Positions 19,728 through 28,408 of a DNA stretch of 51,777 nucleotides are shown here, one piece after another. The translations under genes and the position numbers were made by a program. The stretch is from Methylobacterium bullatum (GTDB lineage Bacteria; Pseudomonadota; Alphaproteobacteria; Rhizobiales; Beijerinckiaceae), in NCBI RefSeq assembly GCF_014845095.1, contig NZ_NKUG01000111.1, positions 1 through 51,777 of the forward strand. The letters are read 5' to 3'. Under the pieces are notes generated by a model. That model saw only the letters and a program-made list of their open reading frames with translations. It was not told the DNA's origin and ran no database searches. The first letter of the stretch is position 1; the number at the start of each line of letters is the position of its first letter.

Positions 19728-20846
19728 TCACGCCCCGCGTAACTCGTCTTGGAGAAAAGCCTTCACCTCGGCGCGGTCGATGCCCGGTGCGATGAAGCTC
19801 TGGCCGATCCCGCGGGCGAGGATGAAGGTCAGCGCGCCGTCGCGGACCTTCTTGTCCTGGGCCATGGCGTCGAGGATGGCGTCGGCGCCCCCGCATCCGC
19901 CGGGGACGGCCTGGAGCCGGGTGGGCAGGCCGGCGAGCGCCAGATGGTTGGCCACGCGGCCGGCATCCTGACCGGGGCAGAGGCCGAGGCGGGCCGAGAA
20001 GCGGAAGGCCAGCGCCAGGCCGATGGCGACGCCCTCGCCATGGACGAGGCGGGCGGATTCGTAGCCGGTGAGCCGTTCCAGGGCATGGCCGAAGGTGTGG
20101 CCTAGGTTGAGCAGGGCGCGCTCGCCATCCTCGCGCTCGTCGCGCACCACGACGCCGGCCTTGGCCCGGCAGCAGATCGCCACCGCCTCGTCACGCTCCG
20201 GACCACCGGAGAAGATGCCGGCCCAGTTGGCCTCGCACCAGTCGAAGAAGCCGGAATCGGCGATGAGGCCGTATTTCGCCACCTCGGCGTAGCCGGCGCG
20301 CATCTCGCGCTCGGACAGGGTGTCGAGGGTGGCGGTGTCGGCCAGGACCAGGCGCGGCTGATGGAAGGCGCCGATCAGGTTCTTGCCGAGGGCTGAGTTG
20401 ATGCCGGTCTTGCCGCCCACCGACGAATCGACTTGGGAGAGCAGGGTCGTGGGAGCCTGGACGAAGCGGACGCCGCGCCGCAGCGTCGCCGCCGCGAAGC
20501 CCGCGAGATCGCCGACCACACCGCCTCCGAGCGCCACCACGAGGTCATTGCGCTCGATCCGGTGGGCGAGGAGTCCGTCGCAGACCTGGGCGTAGACCGC
20601 GTAGCTTTTTGAGGCCTCGCCCGGCGCGACGGTGACGAGGCCAGAGCGCAGGCCCGCCGCCTCCAGGCTCTCGCGCAGGCGTTCGCCATAGAGCGCCGAC
20701 ACCGTATCGTCGGTGACGATGGCGGCGGCTTTGGCGCCGAGGGCGGCCACGCGGACGCCTGCCTCGGCGAGGAGGCCGCGGCCGATATGGATGTCGTAGT
20801 CCCGGCCCTGGTCGAGGGGGACGTGGACCGTCTGTCCGTCACTCAC
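19728..20846 (-). CDS. aroB: 3-dehydroquinate synthase
   Basis: AroB converts DAHP to 3-dehydroquinate, the second step of the shikimate pathway, with NAD+ and a divalent metal. The protein has 372 residues. It has the NAD-binding GGGVVGDLAGFAAAT segment, the PTTLLSQVDSSVGGKTGIN signature and the metal-ligand regions RAGYAEVAKYGLI and LLNLGHTFGHALE. The GTG start overlaps the aroK stop as GTGA, so the two are translationally coupled. Confidence 0.97.
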   Translation of the reverse strand: MSDGQTVHVPLDQGRDYDIHIGRGLLAEAGVRVAALGAKAAAIVTDDTVSALYGERLRESLEAAGLRSGLVTVAPGEASKSYAVYAQVCDGLLAHRIERNDLVVALGGGVVGDLAGFAAATLRRGVRFVQAPTTLLSQVDSSVGGKTGINSALGKNLIGAFHQPRLVLADTATLDTLSEREMRAGYAEVAKYGLIADSGFFDWCEANWAGIFSGGPERDEAVAICCRAKAGVVVRDEREDGERALLNLGHTFGHALERLTGYESARLVHGEGVAIGLALAFRFSARLGLCPGQDAGRVANHLALAGLPTRLQAVPGGCGGADAILDAMAQDKKVRDGALTFILARGIGQSFIAPGIDRAEVKAFLQDELRGA

Positions 20847-21466
20847 TGCGCGGCGACGCCTTGGTTCGAGGGGCCGTTGAGATAGGCATCGAGAGCTTCC
20901 ATCACGTCCTCCACCACGCGGTCGTGCGAGACGTCGCGCGAGGGGATCATCACGTCGGCACTGCCATAGACGGGATGCCGGATCTCCATCAATTGCCGCA
21001 TCGTCTCCTCCGGGTCGTCGGTCTGGAGCAGGGGGCGATTGCCGCGCTTGCGGACGCGGCGCATCAGCACGTCGAGCTCCGCCTTCAGCCAGACCGAGAC
21101 GCCGCCTTGCGCGATCCGCGCCCGGGTCGCCTCGCGCATGAAGGCGCCTCCGCCGGTGGCCAGCACCAGCGGCCCTTCGCGGATGAGCCGGGCGATGACG
21201 CGCTCCTCTCCCTCACGAAAGCTCGGCTCGCCGTAGATGGCGAAGATGTCCGGGATCGTAAGATGGGCCGCCGCTTCGATCTCGTTGTCGGCATCCTTGA
21301 ACATCAGCCCGAGGCGCGTCGCCAAGCGCCGCCCCACTGTGCTCTTGCCGGCGCCCATGAGACCGACGAGCACGATCGAGCGCGCGCCGAGGGCACGGCG
21401 GAGCCTGACTTCGATGGGATCGGCGGCGATGTCGCCTCCCGATGGCTCGGTCTCGGTCTCGGTCAT
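20843..21466 (-). CDS. aroK: Shikimate kinase
   Basis: AroK phosphorylates shikimate at the 3-hydroxyl. From the ATG at 21466 the protein has 207 residues. It has Walker A GLMGAGKS (35-42), the shikimate-binding KDADNEIE segment, GGGAFM and the LID-region RGNRPLL. The N terminus is about 25 residues longer than in E. coli AroK, which is common in alphaproteobacteria. An upstream in-frame start at 21493 exists but adds nothing recognisable. It is coupled to aroB downstream and divergent from the xerD unit. Confidence 0.95.
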   Translation of the reverse strand: MTETETEPSGGDIAADPIEVRLRRALGARSIVLVGLMGAGKSTVGRRLATRLGLMFKDADNEIEAAAHLTIPDIFAIYGEPSFREGEERVIARLIREGPLVLATGGGAFMREATRARIAQGGVSVWLKAELDVLMRRVRKRGNRPLLQTDDPEETMRQLMEIRHPVYGSADVMIPSRDVSHDRVVEDVMEALDAYLNGPSNQGVAAQ

Positions 21467-21787
21467 TGTTAAAATCTTGATACACGTCTTCACGCGATCC
21501 TAGCGCGTTTCATCCGCCGGGCGAAGCGAGGCCGTAAGGCGCGACGCGATTCTTCCCGGGTCGGGTTTCTTTCGGGCAGGTTTCCTCCTCCCGCGAAGCC
21601 TCCCGGACCGGTGAGGCCGATCGCCGCTCGGCGGCCATGAATCCCTTGCGGCGCTCCGTGTGGCTCCGAAGTCCTTGCCATCGCGCGCCCGGCATGGTGC
21701 AAACCCTTGGCTTGGCTGCTCAATGATCTGCTGGCCGACCGACGCCGTTCATTTTCGCAGAGTTCCCTCCGACCGAGGTTCGTCCGA
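21467..21787. other. Divergent intergenic region aroK / xerD unit
   Basis: This 321-base region lies between the divergent aroK and the small-protein/xerD unit. No gene, strong repeat or clear promoter box was recognised, although it must hold promoters for both directions. Confidence 0.4.
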
Positions 21788-21940
21788 GTGCCGACCCTGT
21801 TTCGTTTTCTCGCCACGCTCGCCATCCTCGGTGGACTGGTCTTCGCGGGCATGTTCTCGCTCGCCACCTTCGTTCAGCCCACGCCCCGGGAAATGAGCGT
21901 CAGCATTCCCTCTGCGAAGCTGCAGCCGCCCGGCCGGTGA
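21788..21940 (+). CDS. Small single-pass membrane protein coupled to xerD
   Basis: This is a 50-residue protein from the GTG at 21788 with one hydrophobic helix (FLATLAILGGLVFAGMFSLATFV) and a short C-terminal tail (PTPREMSVSIPSAKL). Its TGA overlaps the xerD GTG, so the two are translationally coupled. Small proteins of this shape next to xerD are familiar from related genomes, where they are hypothetical. No function can be assigned. The hydrophobic pattern, coupling and position argue that it is real. Confidence 0.72.
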   Translation: MPTLFRFLATLAILGGLVFAGMFSLATFVQPTPREMSVSIPSAKLQPPGR

Positions 21941-22932
21941 CGGGGTCGGAGAAGGCTGACGAGGTGACTGGTGACGTGGCGGGCGCCGAAGGTCCGGACC
22001 TCATCGTTGCCTATCTCGAAATGCTGTCAGCCGAGCGTGGCGCTGCCGCCAACACGCTCGCCGCCTATCGCCGCGACCTCGACCATTACCTCGCGGCCCT
22101 GTCCGCCTCGGGACGTGATCCGCTCGATACCGATGCGGGCGAGGTCCGCGCCTATCTGGCGGATCTCGAGACCCAGGGACTGAAGGCCTCGTCCGCCGCG
22201 CGCCGGCTGTCCTGCATTCGCGGCTTCCACAAGTTCCTGTACGCCGAAGGCCTCGCCGAGACCGATCCGAGCGCGCCGGTGGGCGGCCCGCGCAGGGGGC
22301 GCACCCTGCCCAAGGTGCTGTCGGTGACCGAGGTCGACGACCTTTTGCGCACCGCCCGCGAGCGGGCCGTGGCGACGCCGGCCGAGGAGACGCCGGGCGA
22401 GCGGCGACGCGCGGTCCGGATGCTGTGCCTGCTGGAAACCCTCTACGCCACCGGCCTGCGCGTCTCGGAACTCGTCGCCCTGCCGCGCGCGGCCGCCACC
22501 ACGAAGCAGCGCTACCTCGTGGTGAAGGGCAAGGGCGGGCGCGAACGGCTGGTGCCGCTCACCGATCTGGCGCGCGCCGCCATGCGCGAGCACCTCACTC
22601 ATCTCACCGGCGACGGTCCCTTCCTGTTCCCCTCCGACAGCGAGAGCGGTCACCTGACCCGGCAGGCTTTCGCCCGCGACCTCAAGATTGCGGCGGCGGC
22701 GGCCGGGATCCGCGAGGACCGCGTGAGTCCGCACGTGTTGCGCCACGCTTTCGCCAGCCATCTCCTGCAGAACGGGGCCGATCTCAGGATCGTGCAGGAA
22801 CTCCTGGGCCATGCCGACATCTCGACGACCCAGATCTACACGCATGTCCTCGACGAGCGCCTGAAGAGCATGGTCCGCGATCTCCACCCCCTCATGGACG
22901 ACCCGGCCGAATCCGGTACAGCGCCCGCCTGA
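21937..22932 (+). CDS. xerD: Site-specific tyrosine recombinase XerD
   Basis: XerD acts with XerC at dif to resolve chromosome dimers. The protein has 331 residues. The N-terminal SAM-like core-binding domain is at about 22-110. The catalytic domain has Arg175 (TGLRVSEL), Lys199 (VKGKGGRER), His266 and Arg269 (HVLRHAF), His292 (GHADIS) and the nucleophile Tyr301 (TQIYTH), so all catalytic residues are present. The GTG start overlaps the upstream small gene. I found no phage or integron context, which fits a housekeeping Xer protein. Confidence 0.93.
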   Translation: MTGSEKADEVTGDVAGAEGPDLIVAYLEMLSAERGAAANTLAAYRRDLDHYLAALSASGRDPLDTDAGEVRAYLADLETQGLKASSAARRLSCIRGFHKFLYAEGLAETDPSAPVGGPRRGRTLPKVLSVTEVDDLLRTARERAVATPAEETPGERRRAVRMLCLLETLYATGLRVSELVALPRAAATTKQRYLVVKGKGGRERLVPLTDLARAAMREHLTHLTGDGPFLFPSDSESGHLTRQAFARDLKIAAAAAGIREDRVSPHVLRHAFASHLLQNGADLRIVQELLGHADISTTQIYTHVLDERLKSMVRDLHPLMDDPAESGTAPA

Positions 22933-22961
22933 ACGGGCCACCGCGCCGTTCCGGCCATGTT

Positions 22962-23993
22962 TCATCCGGCGATCTGCCTCCCCTTGCTGACCGCGATCGT
23001 CGCCCCATCCATGAGCGAGAACACGATACCTGCGCTGCGCAGGGCGCCGATCACCTGATTGCGGTTGGCGACCGAGACGGAGGCAATGGAGCCTTCGAGC
23101 CGCCGGATCGTCGAAAGCGACACTCCCGAAGCTCCGCTCAGATCCGCCATCGACCAGTCGAGCAATGCGCGCGCCGCACGGACATGACCGGATTCGAGGT
23201 GCTGTTCGAGGCCGAGCCGAAGGCGTCCGGAGGGTCTGATCCGCAGCTGGATCGGACCGATCAGTTGAGTCCAGCTTTCGATATGCCCCGCATCGTTCAG
23301 CACGGGAACCAAGAGAAGGCGGTATCTCACGGTGTCGCCGTTCGCCAACCTGAGGTCCGGCAGGAGGTATGAGGCGTGATTGGACGCGTACATCCCCCCG
23401 ATACGCGCCGACCATGGCACGCCCTCGGCCTTTACGAACGGTCGTGTGGGGTCCTGCAGGAGCTCGCTCTCGGGAAGGCCGACGAGGTCGAGCCATTTCT
23501 GCGAGAATTTTATGAATGGAAATGTGTACGCGGTCGACGTGAAGGCCCGGACGGAATCGAAGATCGCCTGGTCTCGCTGCCGCTGTGCTGCCTCGGCGCG
23601 GGCCAGCATGGCAGGATCGCTGATGTCGGCGAGGATGCCATGCGCGCTCAAGGGCCGGCCATTGGGCGTGGTCGTTACCTCCACGCGGCTCATGACAGTA
23701 CAGATTCCGGAATCCGGCCGGACGATGCGGAAGATCGAGGGCGGTACCGTTTCCGATTGCCTGACCAGGTCGGGTTCCATGGTCGGAGGGCAATCGTCCG
23801 GATGAATGAGCCGGAACAGAAGCGTGTAATCGGGCCTGATGAGGCCATTGGGAAGCCCTAGGATCGGATAGAGTCCGGGCGACCAGAAATGAGTGTTGTC
23901 GACGAAATCCCAGTGCCAATGACCGACGTTGCCAAAATGTTTGATCTGGCTTGGAACGTCATACCAAAGGTTTCTCGGTATCCCACCATTCAT
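22962..23993 (-). CDS. PAS-domain helix-turn-helix regulator
   Basis: The protein has 343 residues. The N-terminal part (about 20-135) looks like a PAS_3-type sensor domain (WDFVDNTHFWSPGLYPILG, then LIHPDDCP). A second, less clear PAS-like region covers about 150-250. The C-terminal region (about 262-320) has a helix-turn-helix (RAARALLDWSMADLSGASGV, then STIRRLEG), a type common in Hyphomicrobiales regulators. There is no kinase or receiver module, so signal binding may act directly on DNA binding. It lies downstream of an AT-richer spacer and is convergent with xerD. The ligand and targets are unknown. Confidence 0.78.
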   Translation of the reverse strand: MNGGIPRNLWYDVPSQIKHFGNVGHWHWDFVDNTHFWSPGLYPILGLPNGLIRPDYTLLFRLIHPDDCPPTMEPDLVRQSETVPPSIFRIVRPDSGICTVMSRVEVTTTPNGRPLSAHGILADISDPAMLARAEAAQRQRDQAIFDSVRAFTSTAYTFPFIKFSQKWLDLVGLPESELLQDPTRPFVKAEGVPWSARIGGMYASNHASYLLPDLRLANGDTVRYRLLLVPVLNDAGHIESWTQLIGPIQLRIRPSGRLRLGLEQHLESGHVRAARALLDWSMADLSGASGVSLSTIRRLEGSIASVSVANRNQVIGALRSAGIVFSLMDGATIAVSKGRQIAG

Positions 23994-24361
23994 TGTTAAA
24001 CCGCGAGCTCACGACAATCGTCGGAGCTACGGCCCAGCCGAGGGGAACGACGACCTGAAACAACAGATATCTAACTTTTGATATGATCGCAATATTTCTC
24101 GAAGAACCATCCTCACCGCAACGTGAGATTGTAGGATGATCGTCGGTGTTATTGATCGGTGTTTCCAAGCCTCCCGGTGGAGACGCCTCGATCTCGATCA
24201 CGGATCTCCGGCGCTGCTTTACGATTATTGAACGAGGGCGATCTTTTGAATGACGATGGCCATTTAAGACAGCAATGCGAATGCCATGGCGGACCGTTGT
24301 TCCATCCGCCCCGCGTCGACGTCTCGGCTGTTGTCGTCAGGCCGTTCCGACAGCGTCGCGC
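23994..24361. other. AT-richer intergenic spacer, putative promoter
   Basis: This 368-base stretch is clearly less GC-rich than its surroundings and has no convincing gene; the open frame at 23959-24201 lacks protein-like character. On the minus strand TTGCGA (24087-24092) and TATCTG (24064-24069) are 17 bases apart, a weak sigma-70-like pair about 70 bases before the PAS-HTH start. The composition may reflect horizontal transfer or a regulatory region. Confidence 0.4.
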
Positions 24362-25528
24362 TTACACATCCGCCTCCTCGTCGAGCGTGTCCTCGATATA
24401 GACCTGTTCCAGCAAGACCTTGATCACCGCCATCAGCGGCAGCGCGAGGGCGATGCCCCAAAGGCCGAACAGCACACCGAGCACGAGCTGGCCGGCGAAG
24501 ATGGTGGCCGGCGGGATGTCCAGAGCCCGCTTCTGGATGAAGGGCGTCAGCCCGTAGCTCTCCAGGCATTGCACCACGAGGTAGACACCGAAGGCGCCGA
24601 GCGCCGCATTGGTGCCGGAGGCGAGGCCCGCCAGCACGATGATGACACCGGCGATCAGCGGGCCGATGGTGGGGATGAAGGCGAGGAGCCCCGCCTGCAG
24701 GCCGAGGATGAGGGCGCCGCCGATACCGAGGAAGCTCAAGCCCGCCCAGATGCAGACGAAGATCACCGCCATGGTGATGAGCTGGCCGAACAGCCAATGC
24801 CGCAGGGTCTCGCCCATGCCGTCGAGGAGAGCGGTGGCGCGCGGGCGGTAGCGAGGCGGCACGAACCGGACGGCACCGTCGCGGTAGCTGGCGGGATCGG
24901 CCGCGCAGGCGAGGCCGAGGAACACGATCACCAGGACGTTGCCCAGCGCGCTGAACAGCCCGGTGACGACGGCGGCCGCCGGTCCCAGCATGCTGCCGGC
25001 ATCCGAGAGGAGGGAACCGGGGCTTTTGATCGCCCCCGAGGCGAGGCCGCCGAGGCCCCCGGCCTTCTTGTCCTTGTCGGTCTCGTTGTCATTGGCTTTG
25101 TCGGGGCCCTGGTCGCTCGACGTCGGCTCCGGTGCCGAGAAGGCCGGCAGATCGATCCCGTATTCCTTCAGGCGGTCACGGACAGACCCCGCCTGTTTCG
25201 TGACGGTCTGGCCGAGCTCCCTGCCCTGCTGCACCACCGTCGCGCCACCGAAGGCGAGAAAGCCGAGGGTGAGCCCGCCGAGGACGAGGCTGACGATGGT
25301 GAGCCGGAGCCCGCGACCGAGCCCGATCACCTGGCCGAGCAGGCGCGTCAGCCCATCGAGGAAGACCCCGAGCAGGATTCCCCCGAAGATCAGGAGCAGG
25401 GTCGAGGCGGCGGTCCAGGCGACGATCAGCAGGGCGATGAACGCCACCACCGCGATTCCCGAGGCCGCCGGCGACCAGTTGGCGGGGTGCGGACCCGGCT
25501 CGTCCTTGATCGGCGTACCCTGCTGCAT
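24362..25528 (-). CDS. AI-2E family transporter
   Basis: The protein has 388 residues, polytopic, of the AI-2E/PerM/TqsA family: small-molecule or ion exporters, with the autoinducer-2 role shown for only some members. It has paired N-terminal helices (IAVVAFIALLIVAWTAAS and LLLIFGGILLGVFLDGL), a soluble segment, and the C-terminal helix block including FIPTIGPLIAGVIIVLAG and the conserved ending GLWGIALALPLMAVIKVLLE. The soluble segment is extended by a charged, low-complexity insert (about 130-165, rich in Asp, Lys, Asn and Gly). It is transcribed toward the PAS-HTH gene. The substrate is unknown. Confidence 0.88.
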   Translation of the reverse strand: MQQGTPIKDEPGPHPANWSPAASGIAVVAFIALLIVAWTAASTLLLIFGGILLGVFLDGLTRLLGQVIGLGRGLRLTIVSLVLGGLTLGFLAFGGATVVQQGRELGQTVTKQAGSVRDRLKEYGIDLPAFSAPEPTSSDQGPDKANDNETDKDKKAGGLGGLASGAIKSPGSLLSDAGSMLGPAAAVVTGLFSALGNVLVIVFLGLACAADPASYRDGAVRFVPPRYRPRATALLDGMGETLRHWLFGQLITMAVIFVCIWAGLSFLGIGGALILGLQAGLLAFIPTIGPLIAGVIIVLAGLASGTNAALGAFGVYLVVQCLESYGLTPFIQKRALDIPPATIFAGQLVLGVLFGLWGIALALPLMAVIKVLLEQVYIEDTLDEEADV

Positions 25529-25664
25529 CTGCCCGTCCCCTCGCGCGGTCTACCGAAGCGCGGTGCGAACGGGCGCGCGAAACCCGTCACAGGCAAGGGG
25601 CGCACGGGCTGGGGCGCGCCCTCCTCTGTGGACGGACCGGAGGCGAATCGCCGCCGGTCCGCCC

Positions 25665-26156
25665 TCACGCCCAGCGTGACGCGGCCTCGTCGTCGGCGCC
25701 CGTGGCTTCGACCCAGCCCCCCATGGTGCCGTCGGCCAGATGCTCGCGCTTCCAGAACGGAGCCTTCGTCTTGAGGTAGTCCATGAGGAAGCTCGCCGCC
25801 TCGAAAGCGGCCACGCGGTGGCTTGCCGCCGTCACCACGAGGACGATGCCGTCGCCCGGCGCGACGAGGCCGTGCCGGTGGATCACCCGCACCGCCTGGA
25901 GCGGCCAGCGGTCCTGCGCCGCCTCCACCACCCGGCCGATCTCCGCCTCGGCCATGCCGGGATAGTGTTCGAGTTCGAGTCCGGTCAGGCGCCCGCCCTC
26001 GTCGCGGCACAGGCCGGTGAAGGTGACGATCGCCCCGGTCCTGCCTTGAAGCGTACCGCTCAGCGCGGCCATCTCCGCGGCCACGTCGAAGGGCGCGCTC
26101 TGGATGCTGATCGCGGCTGCGCCCCGATCGTTCGCCGTCGTCTCGCCTGCTGACAT
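25665..26156 (-). CDS. moaE: Molybdopterin synthase catalytic subunit MoaE
   Basis: MoaE transfers sulfur from MoaD thiocarboxylate to precursor Z to form molybdopterin. From the ATG at 26156 the protein has 163 residues. It has FTGLCRDE, LELEHYPGMAE, VIHRHGLVAPGD and the active-site lysine segment KTKAPFWKRE. The frame is open to 26255 with unlike residues. The usual moaD neighbour is absent from the window. It is divergent from the hexapeptide-repeat gene. Confidence 0.95.
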   Translation of the reverse strand: MSAGETTANDRGAAAISIQSAPFDVAAEMAALSGTLQGRTGAIVTFTGLCRDEGGRLTGLELEHYPGMAEAEIGRVVEAAQDRWPLQAVRVIHRHGLVAPGDGIVLVVTAASHRVAAFEAASFLMDYLKTKAPFWKREHLADGTMGGWVEATGADDEAASRWA

Positions 26157-26381
26157 CCGTCGATTCCTTGACGCATCGGCGCGAAAGCCCTCGCGACCGG
26201 GTTTGATCCCCCTTAAGGGATGCGCGACATTGCAAAGTCCGCGCGGTGGTTTCACGCTGTTGCGCGTCGTTCAGGCAACAACATTCCGGCGTCCGGCCTT
26301 TACCACTCGACCGGCATGGGTTCCATGCCCCGCCGGTCCCATGGCCGGTCCACGCCATCGTCTTCGAAGGAACCCCCTCGC

Positions 26382-27401
26382 GTGACGCCTGAGTTGATCC
26401 TGCCCCATGACGGCGTCCTGCCGGTCTTCTCGGCCCGTCCGGTCTGGTGCGGGCGCGGAAGCACGGTCATTGGCGCCGCGGCGATCGGTGCCCAGGCCTG
26501 GCTCGGCGACGACAGCGTGATCCGTGCTGACGGCGAGGCGGTGACCGTCGGTGAGCGCTTCTGGCTCGGCCATCGCTCGACGCTCCACATCGCCACCGAC
26601 TCGCACCCCACCCTCGTCGGTGACCGGGTGACGGTGGGCCGCAACGCCGTGGTCCATGCCTGCACGGTGGGGTCCGACGTGGTGATAGAGGACGACGTCA
26701 TCGTCCTCGACGGCGCCACCGTGGAGGACGGAGTGCTCATCGAGGCCGGGGCCACCGTCTTCCCGCGCTCGCACCTCGCCGCGGGCTTCGCCTATGCCGG
26801 CAGCCCGGCGAAACCCCAGCGTCCCATCACCGCGGCCGAGATCGCCGAGCGGGCCGAGCGCGTGCGCGAGGCCACGGGGGATACCCCGTCGCCCGTCGCC
26901 GGCGACGAGATCGACGTCGATCCGAGTGTCTACGTCGCCAGCACCGCGCGCCTGCGCGGCCGCATCGCCCTCGGCGCTGGGTCGAGCGTATTGTTCTCCT
27001 GCGACCTGCATGCGGAGGTCGGCCCCATCCTCGTCGGCGCCGACACCAACATCCAGGACAACACCGTCATCCGCGCGCGGGCCGAGGGCGTCGTCATCGG
27101 GCGCGACACCACGATCGCGCACAACGTGCGGATGGCCGATTGCCGGATCGGCGCGCGCAGCCTCATCGGCATCGGCTGCGTGCTCGCCCCCGGCACCGTG
27201 GTGGCCGACGACGTGCTGCTCGCCGGCGGCTCCACCACCGATCCGGGCCAGCTCCTGGAGAGCGGCCATCTCTGGGGCGGCCGCCCCGCCCGCATCCTCG
27301 GCCCCCTCGACGCGGACAAGCGCGCGATGATGACCCGCATCGTCGCCGGCTATTGCGAGCATGGGCGGGTGTATCGGCAGATGGAGACGGGTGAGAACTG
27401 A
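26382..27401 (+). CDS. Tandem hexapeptide-repeat (gamma-carbonic-anhydrase-like) protein
   Basis: The protein has 339 residues from the GTG at 26382, with a GAAGGA ribosome-binding site upstream. It has two left-handed beta-helix domains in one chain. Domain 1 (about 20-165) has GRGSTVIGAAAIGAQAWLGD and VGRNAVVHACTVGSDVVIED. Domain 2 (about 190-325) has ASTARLRGRIALGAGSSVLF and VGADTNIQDNTVIRARAEGV. Both resemble gamma carbonic anhydrases, but the full set of zinc-ligand histidines is not present in either: domain 2 keeps TTIAHNV but has MADCRIG where GHxAxLHGC is expected. Each domain may have lost or altered activity, or it may be an acyl- or sugar-transferase-like scaffold. The upstream open frame to 26220 is not family-like. 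Confidence 0.82.
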   Translation: MTPELILPHDGVLPVFSARPVWCGRGSTVIGAAAIGAQAWLGDDSVIRADGEAVTVGERFWLGHRSTLHIATDSHPTLVGDRVTVGRNAVVHACTVGSDVVIEDDVIVLDGATVEDGVLIEAGATVFPRSHLAAGFAYAGSPAKPQRPITAAEIAERAERVREATGDTPSPVAGDEIDVDPSVYVASTARLRGRIALGAGSSVLFSCDLHAEVGPILVGADTNIQDNTVIRARAEGVVIGRDTTIAHNVRMADCRIGARSLIGIGCVLAPGTVVADDVLLAGGSTTDPGQLLESGHLWGGRPARILGPLDADKRAMMTRIVAGYCEHGRVYRQMETGEN

Positions 27402-27525
27402 AGGGAAGCGCAAAGCGCGCCTGCCGTCCGGTTCTCGAATGCGACGATCACCCGGCAGGTGCCGGTCCGCACCAGCACACGTGGCGGCATCTCTTAAGGG
27501 ATGACGGCATGCAGGAGGGCAGCGC

Positions 27526-28398
27526 ATGGTCGCCTCGTCCAATGATGCTTGGGAGACGCGCTCCATTGCGGTGATCGGCGCAGCGCTTCTGGCCCTCGCC
27601 GTGCCGGCCCCCGCTTCGGCCGCCCCCGAGCCTCAACGCTTCTCCATCACCTATCGCCTGTCGTTCCTCGACCTTCCCGTGGGCGAGGCCACCCTCGCCG
27701 TCGATCAGGCGGGTGGGCGCTATGCCTACGATCTGAAGGCGGGCCTGCGCGGCCTTGTCGGTGTCTTCTTCGAGGGATCGGGGACGGCGTCGGCATCGGG
27801 GGAGCGGTCGCGGAGCGGAGCGCTCACCGGCACGTTCCGATCCGAGAGTCTCTATGGACGAAAGCCGGTCCGGGTCTCCATGGTTCTGTCGGGCGGACGC
27901 GCGCATGGCGAGAGCGTGGAGCCGCCTCCGACTCCGACGCCCGACCGGATCCCGGTGGCGCCGCAGGACAAGGTGGGTGTCGTCGATCCCCTGACCATGC
28001 TGGCGATCCCCCTCGGCGCGGCGCCCCTCGACGTCGCCCTCTGCGAGCGCCGCATCCCGGTCTTCAACGGGGTGGCCCGGGCGGATATCGTCCTCTCGCG
28101 CGGGGTGCTGGTGACGGTCCAGGAAGGCCCCTATCGCGGACCGGCACTCGATTGCCGGGCGCGCTGGGTGCCGATTTCGGGCCACCGCCCCAATGGCAGC
28201 AGCGTGCGCCGCATGGCCGAGAACGACGACATCCGCGTACGGCTCGCCCCCGTTCCGGGCGGCGCGATGCTGTTGCCGCTCACGATCTCCCTGGCCACCG
28301 GCTGGGGGCAGGCGGGGATCGAGGCGACGCAATGGGGTGCGCCGCTCAAGGCCGGCGGACGCGGCGCGGTGAAGGTCCACCTGCCCAACGCACGGTAG
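27526..28398 (+). CDS. DUF3108 domain-containing exported protein
   Basis: The protein has 290 residues with a signal peptide (hydrophobic AVIGAALLALAVPAPASA, cleavage near Ala32). The mature part begins with the DUF3108 pattern FSITYRLSFLDLPVGEATLAVD followed by YAYDLKAGLRGLVGVFFEG, a beta-rich domain of unknown function found in the envelope of many proteobacteria. AGGAGG at 27513-27518 is a strong ribosome-binding site with good spacing, fixing the ATG. It is convergent with the flavoprotein gene. Confidence 0.88.
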   Translation: MVASSNDAWETRSIAVIGAALLALAVPAPASAAPEPQRFSITYRLSFLDLPVGEATLAVDQAGGRYAYDLKAGLRGLVGVFFEGSGTASASGERSRSGALTGTFRSESLYGRKPVRVSMVLSGGRAHGESVEPPPTPTPDRIPVAPQDKVGVVDPLTMLAIPLGAAPLDVALCERRIPVFNGVARADIVLSRGVLVTVQEGPYRGPALDCRARWVPISGHRPNGSSVRRMAENDDIRVRLAPVPGGAMLLPLTISLATGWGQAGIEATQWGAPLKAGGRGAVKVHLPNAR

Positions 28399-28408
28399 GG
28401 CGTCCGCC

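Noticed and set aside
23959..24201. 80-residue frame in the AT-richer spacer
   Set aside because: It overlaps the PAS-HTH start and has no protein-like features.
24275..25774. 499-residue open frame on the plus strand opposite the AI-2E permease
   Set aside because: It is the antisense shadow of a clear membrane protein; composition is Arg/Glu/Asp/Gly-rich with no domain.
22741..27477. Other CACGTG-core sequences considered as parS candidates (for example in xerD and near 27470)
   Set aside because: Their flanks do not continue the parS palindrome.
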